Source: Fidelibacterota bacterium
GTDB taxonomy: Bacteria; Fidelibacterota; Marinisomatia; Marinisomatales; UBA1611
DNA: 38,160 nucleotides
Assembly: GCA_018692355.1 (NCBI GenBank)
Contig: JABHKE010000049.1
Coordinates: forward strand, 1 to 38,160
Direction: 5' to 3'
The first letter of the stretch is position 1. The number at the start of each line of letters is the position of its first letter. Under the pieces are notes generated by a model. It was not told where the DNA came from. It saw only the letters and a list, made by a program, of their open reading frames with translations, and did not search any database. Position numbers and translations under genes: made by a program. Below are positions 11,621-21,226 of this stretch, one piece after another.

Positions 11621-11675
11621 AACCCCTGCACTCCAATTTCAATTTCATTTTGATTTTGGATGCGGGGGTTTTTTA
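11621..11675 (+). terminator. Rho-independent terminator after rplI
   Basis: AACCCCTGCA (11621-11630) pairs with TGCGGGGGTT (11661-11670; one G-T wobble) followed by T-rich tract. Confidence 0.8.
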
Positions 11676-11712
11676 TTGCCCTAGAAAATCCTGATCCATA
11701 AACTCATCGGTT

Positions 11713-13947
11713 ATGTTTGCAGACGTCGCATTTCCAATCTCCAATTTTATAACTTTTACTTATAAGGTTCCTGAGAAAATAGCGCAAGATGTCAAGATTG
11801 GCTCGCGGGTTAATGTTCAATTTGGTCCGCGAAAAACTCAAGGCATTATTACTGAACTCAATACAAAATCATCTTTTGCAGGTAAATTAAAAGAGATTGA
11901 CGGTCTCGTGGATGATTTGCCAATCATGACACAGGAACTATGGAAATTAATTCAATGGATGAGTGAATATTATGTAACGCCCTTGGGACAAGTTGGGAAG
12001 GCCGTTCTTCCAAAGAATTTGTCAACGCGGTACAATCCACCAAAAAACTGGATGGTTCAGCCCATAATCACAGGTGATGGTGATCTGGAAGCGGTTAAAA
12101 AACGGGCGCCCAAACAATATGAGCTATACCAAGAAATTTTAAAAACTGAAAAACCTATCAAAGTTTCTTCATTAAAAGAGTTGGTATCCAATCCATTAAC
12201 TGGCTGTCGCGGGCTAGAAAAACGTGGACTGGTTTCCATATTCGAAGAAACTTCATTGCCGGATGTCACAGGGTTCTCTTTTGATCCTATCCATAAAAAA
12301 GTAAAATTTAATAAACACCAGAAAACGGTTGTAGCTGCGATCATTCAATCGTTGGATTCCAAAAATTATTCACCTTTTTTGCTCCATGGCGTAACAGGAA
12401 GCGGAAAAACAGAAATTTATATTGAAGCCGTTCGACACTGTTTAGATCAAAGTCGAACCGCTATAATTCTACTCCCAGAAATTTCTCTTACTCCCCAAAT
12501 CGCTGGTCGGTTCCGAGCTGTTTTTGGTGACAGCATTGCTCTCTGGCATTCTAAGCTAACCCAAGCGCAACGCTCCTGGACCTGGAAAGAGATATGCAAG
12601 GGATCATTCAAGGTTGTAATTGGAGCGAGAAGCGCAATATTTTCTCCTTTGAAAGACCTTGGATTAATTGTCATTGATGAAGAACAAGAATCATCTTTTC
12701 GTCAGGATTCACCTGCGCCACGGTATCACGCCCGGGATGTAGCACTTATGCGCGCTACTTATGAGGGATCCTCTGTGGTCCTCTCCAGTGCGACTCCTAG
12801 CTTGGAGAGCTATTACAATCATCTTCATAAAAAATTGACCTATCTCCATTTGCCGGAACGCTTTGGCGGTGCAAAATATCCCCAGGTTCATTTGGTGGAT
12901 ATGTTGGGTGATCAGGAAGAATCAGGCAAATTTGGGCAAATCTTTTCAGGGTTACTCCAAGATAAGATCGAAGACCGGTTGCAAAAAAAAGAGCAAATTA
13001 TCTTGCTTCAAAATCGCCGCGGTTATTCTCCAGTGGTTCGCTGTGGAGATTGTGGCGACATAGTCATGTGTCCACAATGCAAGGTCGCTCTTACGTATCA
13101 CCGAAAAGGGTCTCAACTTATTTGTCATTGCTGTGGCCATTTTGAAACAAAGCAACGGGAAGCGTGTCGTAGTTGCCAAAGTCCAAATATGAAATATTCA
13201 GGTACTGGAACCCAACGGGTAGAATCTTTAATCGAAGAGACATTTCCTGATGCACGACTAGGGCGGTTGGATATGGATACTGCCCGGACAGGCAGCGGCC
13301 TAACTAAAATATTAAAAGATTTTTCTGATGGTAAATTAGATATCCTTCTAGGAACACAAATGATTGCCAAAGGATTGGATTTTCCGAATGCAACGTTGGT
13401 AGGTATTATAAACGCGGATTTAGGATTACATCTTCCAGATTTCCGCGCCGGGGAACGAATTTTCCAACTTATTTATCAAGCTTCCGGAAGAGCTGGTCGT
13501 CGACTCAAACCTGGTGAAGTTGTTATCCAAACTTATGTGCCTGATAATCCGGTAATCAAGAATGCAGCAAAGCTGGACATGATGAAGTATTACAATATTG
13601 CATTGAGTGAACGGAATGAATTAAAATATCCACCCTTTAGCTGGTTGGCAAAAATAGAGATTACCGGCCGAAATCAAACATCTGCAAATTCCCTGTCAGA
13701 AAGAATTGCCAAAGCATTGAAAGGGAAATATACAGGGTTAGATGTTTTGGGACCATCATCGTGTTACCTTGAAAAACTGCGAAACAATTATAGGTTTCAG
13801 ATTGTTTTTAAATCATTAAAAAAAGTAGATCCAAATGGACAAAAACTTCACCAATTTATTACGAATAACTTCAGGGATTTTCAGAAAAAATTCCGTCCGG
13901 GAAAAAACCGGATTAATATTCATTTTGATCCATTAAGTTTGATTTGA
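11713..13947 (+). CDS. priA: Primosomal protein N' (replication restart helicase PriA)
   Basis: LLHGVTGSGKTEIYIEAV, DEEQESSFRQDSPAPRYHARDVALMRA, zinc motifs CGDCGDIVMCPQC...CHCCGH...CRSCQS, GTQMIAKGLDFPNATLVGIINAD. Confidence 0.97.
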   Translation: MFADVAFPISNFITFTYKVPEKIAQDVKIGSRVNVQFGPRKTQGIITELNTKSSFAGKLKEIDGLVDDLPIMTQELWKLIQWMSEYYVTPLGQVGKAVLPKNLSTRYNPPKNWMVQPIITGDGDLEAVKKRAPKQYELYQEILKTEKPIKVSSLKELVSNPLTGCRGLEKRGLVSIFEETSLPDVTGFSFDPIHKKVKFNKHQKTVVAAIIQSLDSKNYSPFLLHGVTGSGKTEIYIEAVRHCLDQSRTAIILLPEISLTPQIAGRFRAVFGDSIALWHSKLTQAQRSWTWKEICKGSFKVVIGARSAIFSPLKDLGLIVIDEEQESSFRQDSPAPRYHARDVALMRATYEGSSVVLSSATPSLESYYNHLHKKLTYLHLPERFGGAKYPQVHLVDMLGDQEESGKFGQIFSGLLQDKIEDRLQKKEQIILLQNRRGYSPVVRCGDCGDIVMCPQCKVALTYHRKGSQLICHCCGHFETKQREACRSCQSPNMKYSGTGTQRVESLIEETFPDARLGRLDMDTARTGSGLTKILKDFSDGKLDILLGTQMIAKGLDFPNATLVGIINADLGLHLPDFRAGERIFQLIYQASGRAGRRLKPGEVVIQTYVPDNPVIKNAAKLDMMKYYNIALSERNELKYPPFSWLAKIEITGRNQTSANSLSERIAKALKGKYTGLDVLGPSSCYLEKLRNNYRFQIVFKSLKKVDPNGQKLHQFITNNFRDFQKKFRPGKNRINIHFDPLSLI

Positions 13948-14921
13948 TGTCAATAAAGCCCCAAACATCCCAAAATACTGCGTTGGCCCGCTCTACCGAA
14001 AAGTCGGGACAGGTCAGAAAGAAACAGTTTTTTTCATTTTTCATTTTTATTCTTTCCTGTTTATCTGCAGAAACTGGTTATCCTGCATTTGATGTATTTA
14101 CTTCATCGTTTCAACTTGGATTGGGTGGGGCAGGGTTTTTGAGCCCATCTCCAATTTCATCAAAATTAAATCCATCTGTTGCAGATACTGGGCGATATTT
14201 TTCCACATCTATCATTCGTTATCAGGCAGGTATTACCAGTCAGAGCGCTGGAATGAGCCTGCCATGGAAAAAAGGATTCAGTATATTTTCTGTACGACAT
14301 ATTTCTTACGGAACATTCGACGGATATGATGACAATTTTCAGTCCACGGGAGCATATCAATCTGGCGATACATGGCTTCAATACGGTTATTCAAGACAGC
14401 TAAGAACAATTCCTTTGAGTATTGGAACATCTGCTCAATTCTATAATGCATCATTAAAAGATCATCAGGTAAAAGCCATTCTAATATCGCTTGGAAGCGC
14501 ATTCTATATTCAAAAGTTTCAAGCAACATTCGGGGTGTCATTTCATAACATTGGAAAAACATTTGATGGTAATAATTTTGCACAAGGGATAATCATACCT
14601 AAAACAGTGATTAGTGGGACAAAAAAATTAGCACATCTTCCACTTACACTTTATTTGGATACAATCTTTTCAAAAGATCAGATCGAGCCGGAAATATTTT
14701 TAGGTGGAGATTTCAATTTGACAAATGGGATTGGAATTCGATGGGGAACTTCCACACGAAAATTGGATCATAATACGAAACAGGATTTTCTAAGATCAGT
14801 GGTTGGTGCTTCAGGTTTTGGTTTTGGGATCAATACTGGCGTTACATCCATCAATTATGGTACATTTATTTTTGGTACCGGGGCGACGATCCATGGTTTC
14901 CAGATAGGAATTCAACTTTAA
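13947..14921 (+). CDS. Predicted outer-membrane beta-barrel, PorQ-like (PorV/PorQ family)
   Basis: Signal-like core FFSFFIFILSCLSAE, QLGLGGAGFLSP...LNPSVAD, HISYGTFDGYDDNFQSTGAYQSGDTWLQYGYSRQL, FHNIGKTFD; beta-rich throughout. ATG 13947 overlaps the priA stop (TGATG). Family assigned by recalled motif pattern. Confidence 0.6.
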   Translation: MSIKPQTSQNTALARSTEKSGQVRKKQFFSFFIFILSCLSAETGYPAFDVFTSSFQLGLGGAGFLSPSPISSKLNPSVADTGRYFSTSIIRYQAGITSQSAGMSLPWKKGFSIFSVRHISYGTFDGYDDNFQSTGAYQSGDTWLQYGYSRQLRTIPLSIGTSAQFYNASLKDHQVKAILISLGSAFYIQKFQATFGVSFHNIGKTFDGNNFAQGIIIPKTVISGTKKLAHLPLTLYLDTIFSKDQIEPEIFLGGDFNLTNGIGIRWGTSTRKLDHNTKQDFLRSVVGASGFGFGINTGVTSINYGTFIFGTGATIHGFQIGIQL

Positions 14922-16123
14922 TGAGAAAAATTATCATCATCCTGTTATGTATCGGAGTGATTTTCGCCCAAAATAATTATCCTATTGTATTGATACATGG
15001 ATTTATGGGTTGGGGCGAAGACGAAATGGGTGGTTATAATTATTGGGGCGGTAGAGAAGATTATTCTCAAATGCTTCGGGATCAAGGTCACACAGTTTTT
15101 ACCGTTTCAGTAGGTCCTGTTTCATCAAATTGGGACCGTGCCATAGAAGTTTATACCCAGTTGAAAGGTGGACAAGTGGATTATGGTTTAGCACACGCTG
15201 AAAAATTTAATATTATTCAAAAACCTGAGTTGAAAAGTTTTGAAGCACTTTATCCGGAATGGGATGGGAATCACCCCGTGCATTTGGTGGGACATAGCAT
15301 GGGTGGTCAAACTGCTCGAATGCTACAGTATCTTTTGACCCAAGAGATTGGTGATAGTAAAAAAACAGATAAATTAGAAAAATCAGAATTGCTTGGGCAA
15401 TCTCAATTGAATTGGATTAGGAGTATAACATCCATTTCAACACCACACAATGGTACTACATTAGCCGATGTGGTAAGTAAGACAATCCCATTTGTACAAT
15501 ACTTCGTTGGTTTGGCCGGCGTTGTTGGGACACAGATTTATGATTTTGATCTAGAGCAATGGAGTTTTTCGCGAGGTAAAGATGAAACATGGGCAGGGTA
15601 TGTTAAACGTATGCGAACACATGAAGCTTGGGCTACAAAAAATATAAGTTCTTGGGATTTATCCATAGTTGGTGCACAAGAATTAAATAGTTATCTGCTC
15701 GCAGATCCAGATGTGTATTATTTTTCCATCAGCACATCAACTACAGAAAAAAATGAAAATTCTCCAAATCATTATCCTATTGAAGGAACATCATTACTTA
15801 CTCGTAGTAGATCAAAAATAATAGGCTCACGTGTAGGATATTGGGCCGATGGAGTAGCCACTGATTCCACCTGGTTTGAGAATGATGGTGTTGTTAATAC
15901 TATCTCTATGGCAGGCCCAACAACAGGTACAAATGGTGCCGATCCAATTGTATCCTATGATGAAAATGAATTTCTTATTTCGGGCCAATGGTATACACTT
16001 GGTCCAATTCAGATAGACCATTGGAATATAATTGGTCATTTAGGCGATGATATAACACACAAAATCGCAAAAAATGTTTTAACTAATCAGGCTATTCGAT
16101 TAAAAGAACTGCCTCCTTTTTGA
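14921..16123 (+). CDS. Secreted triacylglycerol lipase, staphylococcal/Bacillus lipase-like (alpha/beta hydrolase)
   Basis: Signal peptide MRKIIIILLCIGVIFAQ, then YPIVLIHGFMGWGEDEMGGYNYWGG, SVGPVSSNWDRAIEVYTQLKGGQVDYGLAHAEKF, HLVGHSMGGQTARMLQ (GxSxG), SISTPHNGTTLAD. Confidence 0.88.
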   Translation: MRKIIIILLCIGVIFAQNNYPIVLIHGFMGWGEDEMGGYNYWGGREDYSQMLRDQGHTVFTVSVGPVSSNWDRAIEVYTQLKGGQVDYGLAHAEKFNIIQKPELKSFEALYPEWDGNHPVHLVGHSMGGQTARMLQYLLTQEIGDSKKTDKLEKSELLGQSQLNWIRSITSISTPHNGTTLADVVSKTIPFVQYFVGLAGVVGTQIYDFDLEQWSFSRGKDETWAGYVKRMRTHEAWATKNISSWDLSIVGAQELNSYLLADPDVYYFSISTSTTEKNENSPNHYPIEGTSLLTRSRSKIIGSRVGYWADGVATDSTWFENDGVVNTISMAGPTTGTNGADPIVSYDENEFLISGQWYTLGPIQIDHWNIIGHLGDDITHKIAKNVLTNQAIRLKELPPF

Positions 16124-16248
16124 ATGTGAAAAAGAAATTAAAATAAGAAGAACTCGGTGAATTATTCAAATTTCTAGTAGGTTAAAAAAGGATTGGAGAT
16201 TGTGGTTGAAATAACCAATAAAATAATTCTCTTTTTAAGCATTCCATA

Positions 16249-16269
16249 ATATTTGTAAACTACAAATAT
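16249..16269. promoter_or_regulatory. Perfect inverted repeat ATATTTGTA-AAC-TACAAATAT, putative MarR operator
   Basis: 9-bp arms with a 3-nt spacer, overlapping the MarR ATG at 16268-16270. Confidence 0.6.
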
Positions 16270-16702
16270 GAATTACAGCGAGTTACTTTCTTCATTTTTA
16301 ATTGATCTACAAAGTTTGTACCGGAAAAATATTTCTATAAGTGGAGCGTCATTCCCTCAAATATTAGCTTTATCTATTATTCCTGATGATGGGATTGAAA
16401 TGTCCGCATTATCAAAAAAAATTGGCATAGATAATAGCACTGCCACTCGACTTGTTATGGGACTCGAAAAAAAAGGATGGGTCAACCGTCGCTCTGCAAC
16501 TTATGATAAACGTGTCATTCAAGTTACTCTCACAAAAGATGGAGATGAGATTCAAATACAACTGGAACGACAATTTGATTCACTTGGCGCAGCCATAGAA
16601 AGAGAAGTAGATCCATTAGATCGGAATGAAATGATAGAATATGTTTCTTCTCTACATTGGATCTTATCAAAGCTGATTCTAAAAAATGATAAAATTGTAT
16701 AA
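16268..16702 (+). CDS. MarR-family transcriptional regulator
   Basis: 144 aa with winged-helix pattern: MSALSKKIGIDNSTATRLVMGLEKKGWVNRRSATYDKRVIQVTLTKDGDEI. Confidence 0.88.
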   Translation: MNYSELLSSFLIDLQSLYRKNISISGASFPQILALSIIPDDGIEMSALSKKIGIDNSTATRLVMGLEKKGWVNRRSATYDKRVIQVTLTKDGDEIQIQLERQFDSLGAAIEREVDPLDRNEMIEYVSSLHWILSKLILKNDKIV

Positions 16703-17766
16703 TGCAACAAAATAATTTTACATTATCTATTTTAACCTGGTATAATAAACAAAAAAGAATCCTGCCATTTCGGGATATAGATGATCCCTACAAAATTTGG
16801 TTATCGGAAGTAATGCTCCAACAAACTCAGATAGAAACGGTAATTCCTTATTTTCAGAAATGGATCAGTAAATATCCAACTATCAGATCAGTGGCAGCTG
16901 CTGATCAGAGATTATTATTAAAACTTTGGGAAGGACTTGGTTATTATTCCCGATGCAGAAATTTCCATAAAGCTACAAAGATAGTTGTTGAAAAATATGG
17001 CGGTGCTATTCCTGATAAATGGTTGGAATTCCGAGCATTGCCTGGTGTAGGAGATTATACAGCAGCTGCAGTTTTATCTATTGCTTATAATCAACCTTAT
17101 ATTGCGATTGATGGAAATGTAAAGCGTGTTATGGCACGTATCCTTGGATTAAAGAATTTATCAAATAGAAATATGACCCGAATAAAAAACTATCTAACAA
17201 AGAATATTTTTACGGATAATCCTGGCGATTTCAATCAAAGCATGATGGAGTTGGGTGCTAGAATTTGTTCTCCTAGGGATCCGAATTGTGGAAAATGTCC
17301 TTTGTCTTTTTACTGCAAGGCATTTGCCATAGGTGAGCCTGAGTCGTATCCATTATCAGTTAGAAAGAAAAAACCGCCTCATTATGAAATTGTTGTGGGA
17401 ATGGTCTGGCGAGGTGAAGAGTTTTATATTCAAAAACGGGGAGAACATGGAATGCTTGCTGGGCTTTGGGAATTTCCCGGTGGTAAAGTTAAGATAGGAG
17501 AGTCATTGGAAGATGCATTATATCGCGAAATACAAGAAGAGTGTGGCGCTATACCAAAAATCTTGAAAAAAATTGGTACTATTAAACATGCTTATACTCA
17601 TTTTACAATCACCTTTCATGGATATCATTGCGAAGAGAATGGCACATCAATGCGTTGTCAGCAAAATTCTAAATGGATCAAACCAAACCAGATAGATGAA
17701 TTTCCTTTTCCTAAAGCCAACCACAAACTTTTTTCAATTTTGGAAAAACAAGGTTGGGATGTTTAA
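16702..17766 (+). CDS. mutY: A/G-specific adenine glycosylase MutY with C-terminal Nudix-type domain
   Basis: LSEVMLQQTQIETVIPYF, ALPGVGDYTAAAVLSIAYNQPYIAIDGNVKRVMAR, 4Fe-4S motif CSPRDPNCGKCPLSFYC, complete Nudix box GKVKIGESLEDALYREIQEECGA. Confidence 0.95.
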   Translation: MQQNNFTLSILTWYNKQKRILPFRDIDDPYKIWLSEVMLQQTQIETVIPYFQKWISKYPTIRSVAAADQRLLLKLWEGLGYYSRCRNFHKATKIVVEKYGGAIPDKWLEFRALPGVGDYTAAAVLSIAYNQPYIAIDGNVKRVMARILGLKNLSNRNMTRIKNYLTKNIFTDNPGDFNQSMMELGARICSPRDPNCGKCPLSFYCKAFAIGEPESYPLSVRKKKPPHYEIVVGMVWRGEEFYIQKRGEHGMLAGLWEFPGGKVKIGESLEDALYREIQEECGAIPKILKKIGTIKHAYTHFTITFHGYHCEENGTSMRCQQNSKWIKPNQIDEFPFPKANHKLFSILEKQGWDV

Positions 17767-18466
17767 TACAATTATTTCAATCATTCTTTGGCCACTATGG
17801 TTCATTTTTTTTGCCATTACAATGGTATTATTTTTCGTCTCATTTTTGATTTTACCCAGGAATATTCTCCATTATATCATCCGGCCCATCTCTTGGACCT
17901 ATTGCCTTTTGGCTGGACAATGGTTATGTAAGGAAAATGATCCACCCAATCCGGAAGGACAGCCCTATCTGTATATGTTCAATCATGAATCCATGTTTGA
18001 TCAATTTATGATTGCTGCCTTCATACCTCATTATATCACTGCCGTGGGGGCTATTGAACAATTCAAATACCCAATTTGGGGTTATATTATGAAACAATAT
18101 GGTATTATTCCCATTGTCCGCAAAGATATTAAAAAAGCGCTCAGTAGTTTATCCAAAGCTGAAGATGCCTTAAATAGTGGGGTCTCTTTATTAATTTCTC
18201 CGGAAGGGACACGAACATTAACAGGTGAAATGAGTCCCTTCAAAAAAGGTCCCTTTCATTTGGCAAAAAATACCGGCGCAACTATTATACCGGTTGGGAT
18301 CATTGGGGCTTATAAAGCAAAGAAAAAGAAAGATTGGGTACTCACGCCAGGTAAACTGATAACACGATTTGGCGTCCCCATAGAGAAAAAAGACTTTGAA
18401 AATTTATCTGTAGAAGAAACTCGAGATCTTGTAAGGGATCGTATTCAATTATTAATCCAAGCATGA
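17759..18466 (+). CDS. plsC: 1-acyl-sn-glycerol-3-phosphate acyltransferase family (PlsC-like)
   Basis: NHESMFDQ (HX4D) and SPEGTRT motifs. Probable start ATG 17759 overlapping the mutY end rather than 17696. Confidence 0.88.
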   Translation: MFNTIISIILWPLWFIFFAITMVLFFVSFLILPRNILHYIIRPISWTYCLLAGQWLCKENDPPNPEGQPYLYMFNHESMFDQFMIAAFIPHYITAVGAIEQFKYPIWGYIMKQYGIIPIVRKDIKKALSSLSKAEDALNSGVSLLISPEGTRTLTGEMSPFKKGPFHLAKNTGATIIPVGIIGAYKAKKKKDWVLTPGKLITRFGVPIEKKDFENLSVEETRDLVRDRIQLLIQA

Positions 18467-18999
18467 GGCTGTCTATGAAACAACTATCATTCATTCTTTT
18501 TTCAGTTTTTATTTTAAATACGACACTAGTTGCCCAGCCCACAATTTCTTCGTCACCAACTGTTGAAGAGCGCTACGGAGACAGGATTGAATTATTTGGC
18601 ATCAAATTCAAAGGGCCACTAGTGTTATGTCAAATATTGATAGCCATTCTTATGGCAATTACATTTTTACAATCGGCCATTGATAAAATGCTGGATCGCA
18701 AAGGGAATCTGAAATATTTTGAGGTACATTTTGCAAACTCACCGTTGAAAGGAATTAGTAAGCTATCTTTATCATTGTTAATTATTTTGGAATTAACCGG
18801 TGGGCTTATGCTGGTCTATGGAATCTATTATACATTTGCAGAACGAATAACTCTATGGATTTTTTATGGATTTGTGTGGTTATCACTTACCATCATTGTG
18901 CTTTTTACTGGACAGAGATTGGCAAAGGATTATGTTGGTGCTGCGGACTTAGTCCCATACTTCATGTTAATTATGCTTGGCATAATGAGTATGTATTAA
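18463..18999 (+). CDS. DoxX-like membrane protein
   Basis: Four hydrophobic segments plus FLQSAIDKMLDRKGNLKYF...LELTGGLMLVYG...QRLAKDYVGAADLVPYFML. Confidence 0.6.
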   Translation: MRLSMKQLSFILFSVFILNTTLVAQPTISSSPTVEERYGDRIELFGIKFKGPLVLCQILIAILMAITFLQSAIDKMLDRKGNLKYFEVHFANSPLKGISKLSLSLLIILELTGGLMLVYGIYYTFAERITLWIFYGFVWLSLTIIVLFTGQRLAKDYVGAADLVPYFMLIMLGIMSMY

Positions 19000-19848
19000 A
19001 TGAAAAAAACCTGTCTCATAACGGGCGCCACAGACGGAATTGGAAAACAAACTGCGCTCGAATTAGCTATGCAAGGTTTCAATCTGGGACTGGTTGGACG
19101 CAATTCGGAGAAAGGTGCATCTGTAGTATCAGAATTAATTCATGATACGGGTAATAATTCTATTCGATTTCATTACGCTGATTTATCTATCATGAAAAGT
19201 GTCCAAAACTTGGTAGATGAAATTAAAAAAACATATGAAACTATTGATGTCCTGGTAAATAATGCTGGTGCCTACTTCAGCAATTTAAAAATGACAGATG
19301 AAGGATTTGAAAAAACATTCGCCTTGAACCATTTGTCCTATTTTTATCTTACGACATATTTATTGGAAATAGTGAAGCATGGAAACCCGGGACGCATTAT
19401 TAATGTTTCTTCTACAGCACATAAAAATACAGAATTAGATTTTGAAGATATTCAAGGCATAAATTATTATAAGGGGTGGCCGGCATATGGGCGATCCAAA
19501 CTCATGAATATTATGTTTACCTATGAATGTCACCGTCGTTTTTCAGATTCAGGTGTGACCTTTAATTGTTTACATCCAGGTTTTGTTGATTCAAGTTTTG
19601 GGAACAATAACCTGGGGTTCGCTAAAAATTCCATTAAAATCGCAAAAAAACTTTTTGCAATTGACCTGGTAAAAGGCGCTAAAACCAGTATTTATTTATC
19701 ATCGTCGGATGATGTTGCCGGAATCAGTGGCAAATATTTTGATAAATGTAAAGCTGTACAAAGTTCAAAAGCTTCCTATATCGAGGGAGATCAAAAAAAA
19801 CTTTTGGAGGCAACTGAAGAATTGATTAATTCACTACAAATAAATTAA
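19000..19848 (+). CDS. Short-chain dehydrogenase/reductase
   Basis: TGATDGIGKQTALELA, NNAG, S..YxxxK (YGRSK), NCLHPGFVDS. Confidence 0.92.
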   Translation: MKKTCLITGATDGIGKQTALELAMQGFNLGLVGRNSEKGASVVSELIHDTGNNSIRFHYADLSIMKSVQNLVDEIKKTYETIDVLVNNAGAYFSNLKMTDEGFEKTFALNHLSYFYLTTYLLEIVKHGNPGRIINVSSTAHKNTELDFEDIQGINYYKGWPAYGRSKLMNIMFTYECHRRFSDSGVTFNCLHPGFVDSSFGNNNLGFAKNSIKIAKKLFAIDLVKGAKTSIYLSSSDDVAGISGKYFDKCKAVQSSKASYIEGDQKKLLEATEELINSLQIN

Positions 19849-19861
19849 AAGAGGAATTATA

Positions 19862-21205
19862 ATGAGTAAAACAATCTTAAAAAAGACCCTCAATGGTTTC
19901 AGAAAAAACATTTTAGCTAACCCGCAGGTTCGCCTGGCTCGGAATGCATCTATCCGAAATGAAGTTATTGAGCTCACCATGGATTGGGAGCATTTTAGAA
20001 AAATTGACCATTCATTTTCTGATATAGTTTCAGGGGAAATGCCTGCGACCAATCAAAAATCCAGTGGACGTTGCTGGGGATTTGCTGGTTTGAATCTTTT
20101 CAGAATCTATTTGGGGCGAAAACATAACTTGAAAAATTTTCAATTCTCTCAAAGTTTTTTCATGTTTTGGGATAAACTGGAAAAATCAAATTACTTTTTG
20201 GAATCTATTTTAAAAACTACCGATCTACATTGGAGCAGTCGGCTTGTGATGCATCTTTTGGATAATCCAATTCAGGATGGTGGTCAATGGGATATGTGGG
20301 TGAATCTTATTAATAAATATGGGGTGGTCCCACAATCAGAAATGCCGGAATCTTATTCATCCAGCAAATCAATGAGAATGAATCGAATGATCACCCGCAA
20401 ACTTCGTGAATTTGCGAAACAGCTTAGAGAATCTTCACAAAAAAGTTCATCGGATTCTCAATTGCAATCCATGAAAACAGACATGTTGGAAGAAATATAT
20501 CAAATGCTTACTATTCATTTGGGTACACCGCCTAGTTCATTTGATTGGCAAATTCGAGATAAGAAACAAAGTTTTTCCAGATTCGAAAAATTGACACCCC
20601 AATCTTTTTACAATGATCATGTTGGACTCAATCTGGATGAATATGTTTGTTTAATCAATTGTCCTATGAGTGATAAAGAATATAATAAAGTGTATACAGT
20701 AGAAATGTTGGGTAATGTGGTTGAAGGCCATAGTATTCGATATTTGAATGTTGAAAGTAATGCCATGAAACAAGCTGCTATCAACTCATTGAAAAATGGA
20801 GATCCGGTTTGGTTTGGTTGCGATGTAAGTAAGCATTTTCACCGCGATTTGGGCGTTATGGATATAGAGCTCTTCGATTTTGATTCCTTCTATGGAACCA
20901 AATTCGGTATGGATAAAGCAGCAAGGTTAGAATATGGAGATAGCCAAATGACGCATGCCATGTTATTCACAGGTGTAGATTTGGATTCGAAAGGAAATCC
21001 TTTAAAGTGGAGAGTAGAAAATAGCTGGGGTGATAAAGGTGGTAATAAGGGTTATCATATTATGACAGATTTATGGTTTGATGAGTATAATTATGAAGTG
21101 GTGGTCCATAAATCCTGTTTATCCGATGATTTGGTTGAAATATTTGAAACTAGCGAAGCTATTTCACTGAAACCTTGGGACCCCATGGGTGCTCTTGCGA
21201 AATAG
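19862..21205 (+). CDS. C1B cysteine peptidase (aminopeptidase C / bleomycin hydrolase family)
   Basis: NQKSSGRCWGFAGLNLFR (catalytic Cys), MTHAMLFTGVD (His), RVENSWGDKGG (Asn). Confidence 0.93.
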   Translation: MSKTILKKTLNGFRKNILANPQVRLARNASIRNEVIELTMDWEHFRKIDHSFSDIVSGEMPATNQKSSGRCWGFAGLNLFRIYLGRKHNLKNFQFSQSFFMFWDKLEKSNYFLESILKTTDLHWSSRLVMHLLDNPIQDGGQWDMWVNLINKYGVVPQSEMPESYSSSKSMRMNRMITRKLREFAKQLRESSQKSSSDSQLQSMKTDMLEEIYQMLTIHLGTPPSSFDWQIRDKKQSFSRFEKLTPQSFYNDHVGLNLDEYVCLINCPMSDKEYNKVYTVEMLGNVVEGHSIRYLNVESNAMKQAAINSLKNGDPVWFGCDVSKHFHRDLGVMDIELFDFDSFYGTKFGMDKAARLEYGDSQMTHAMLFTGVDLDSKGNPLKWRVENSWGDKGGNKGYHIMTDLWFDEYNYEVVVHKSCLSDDLVEIFETSEAISLKPWDPMGALAK

Positions 21206-21226
21206 CGCCTAAAATGAATTCCACTT

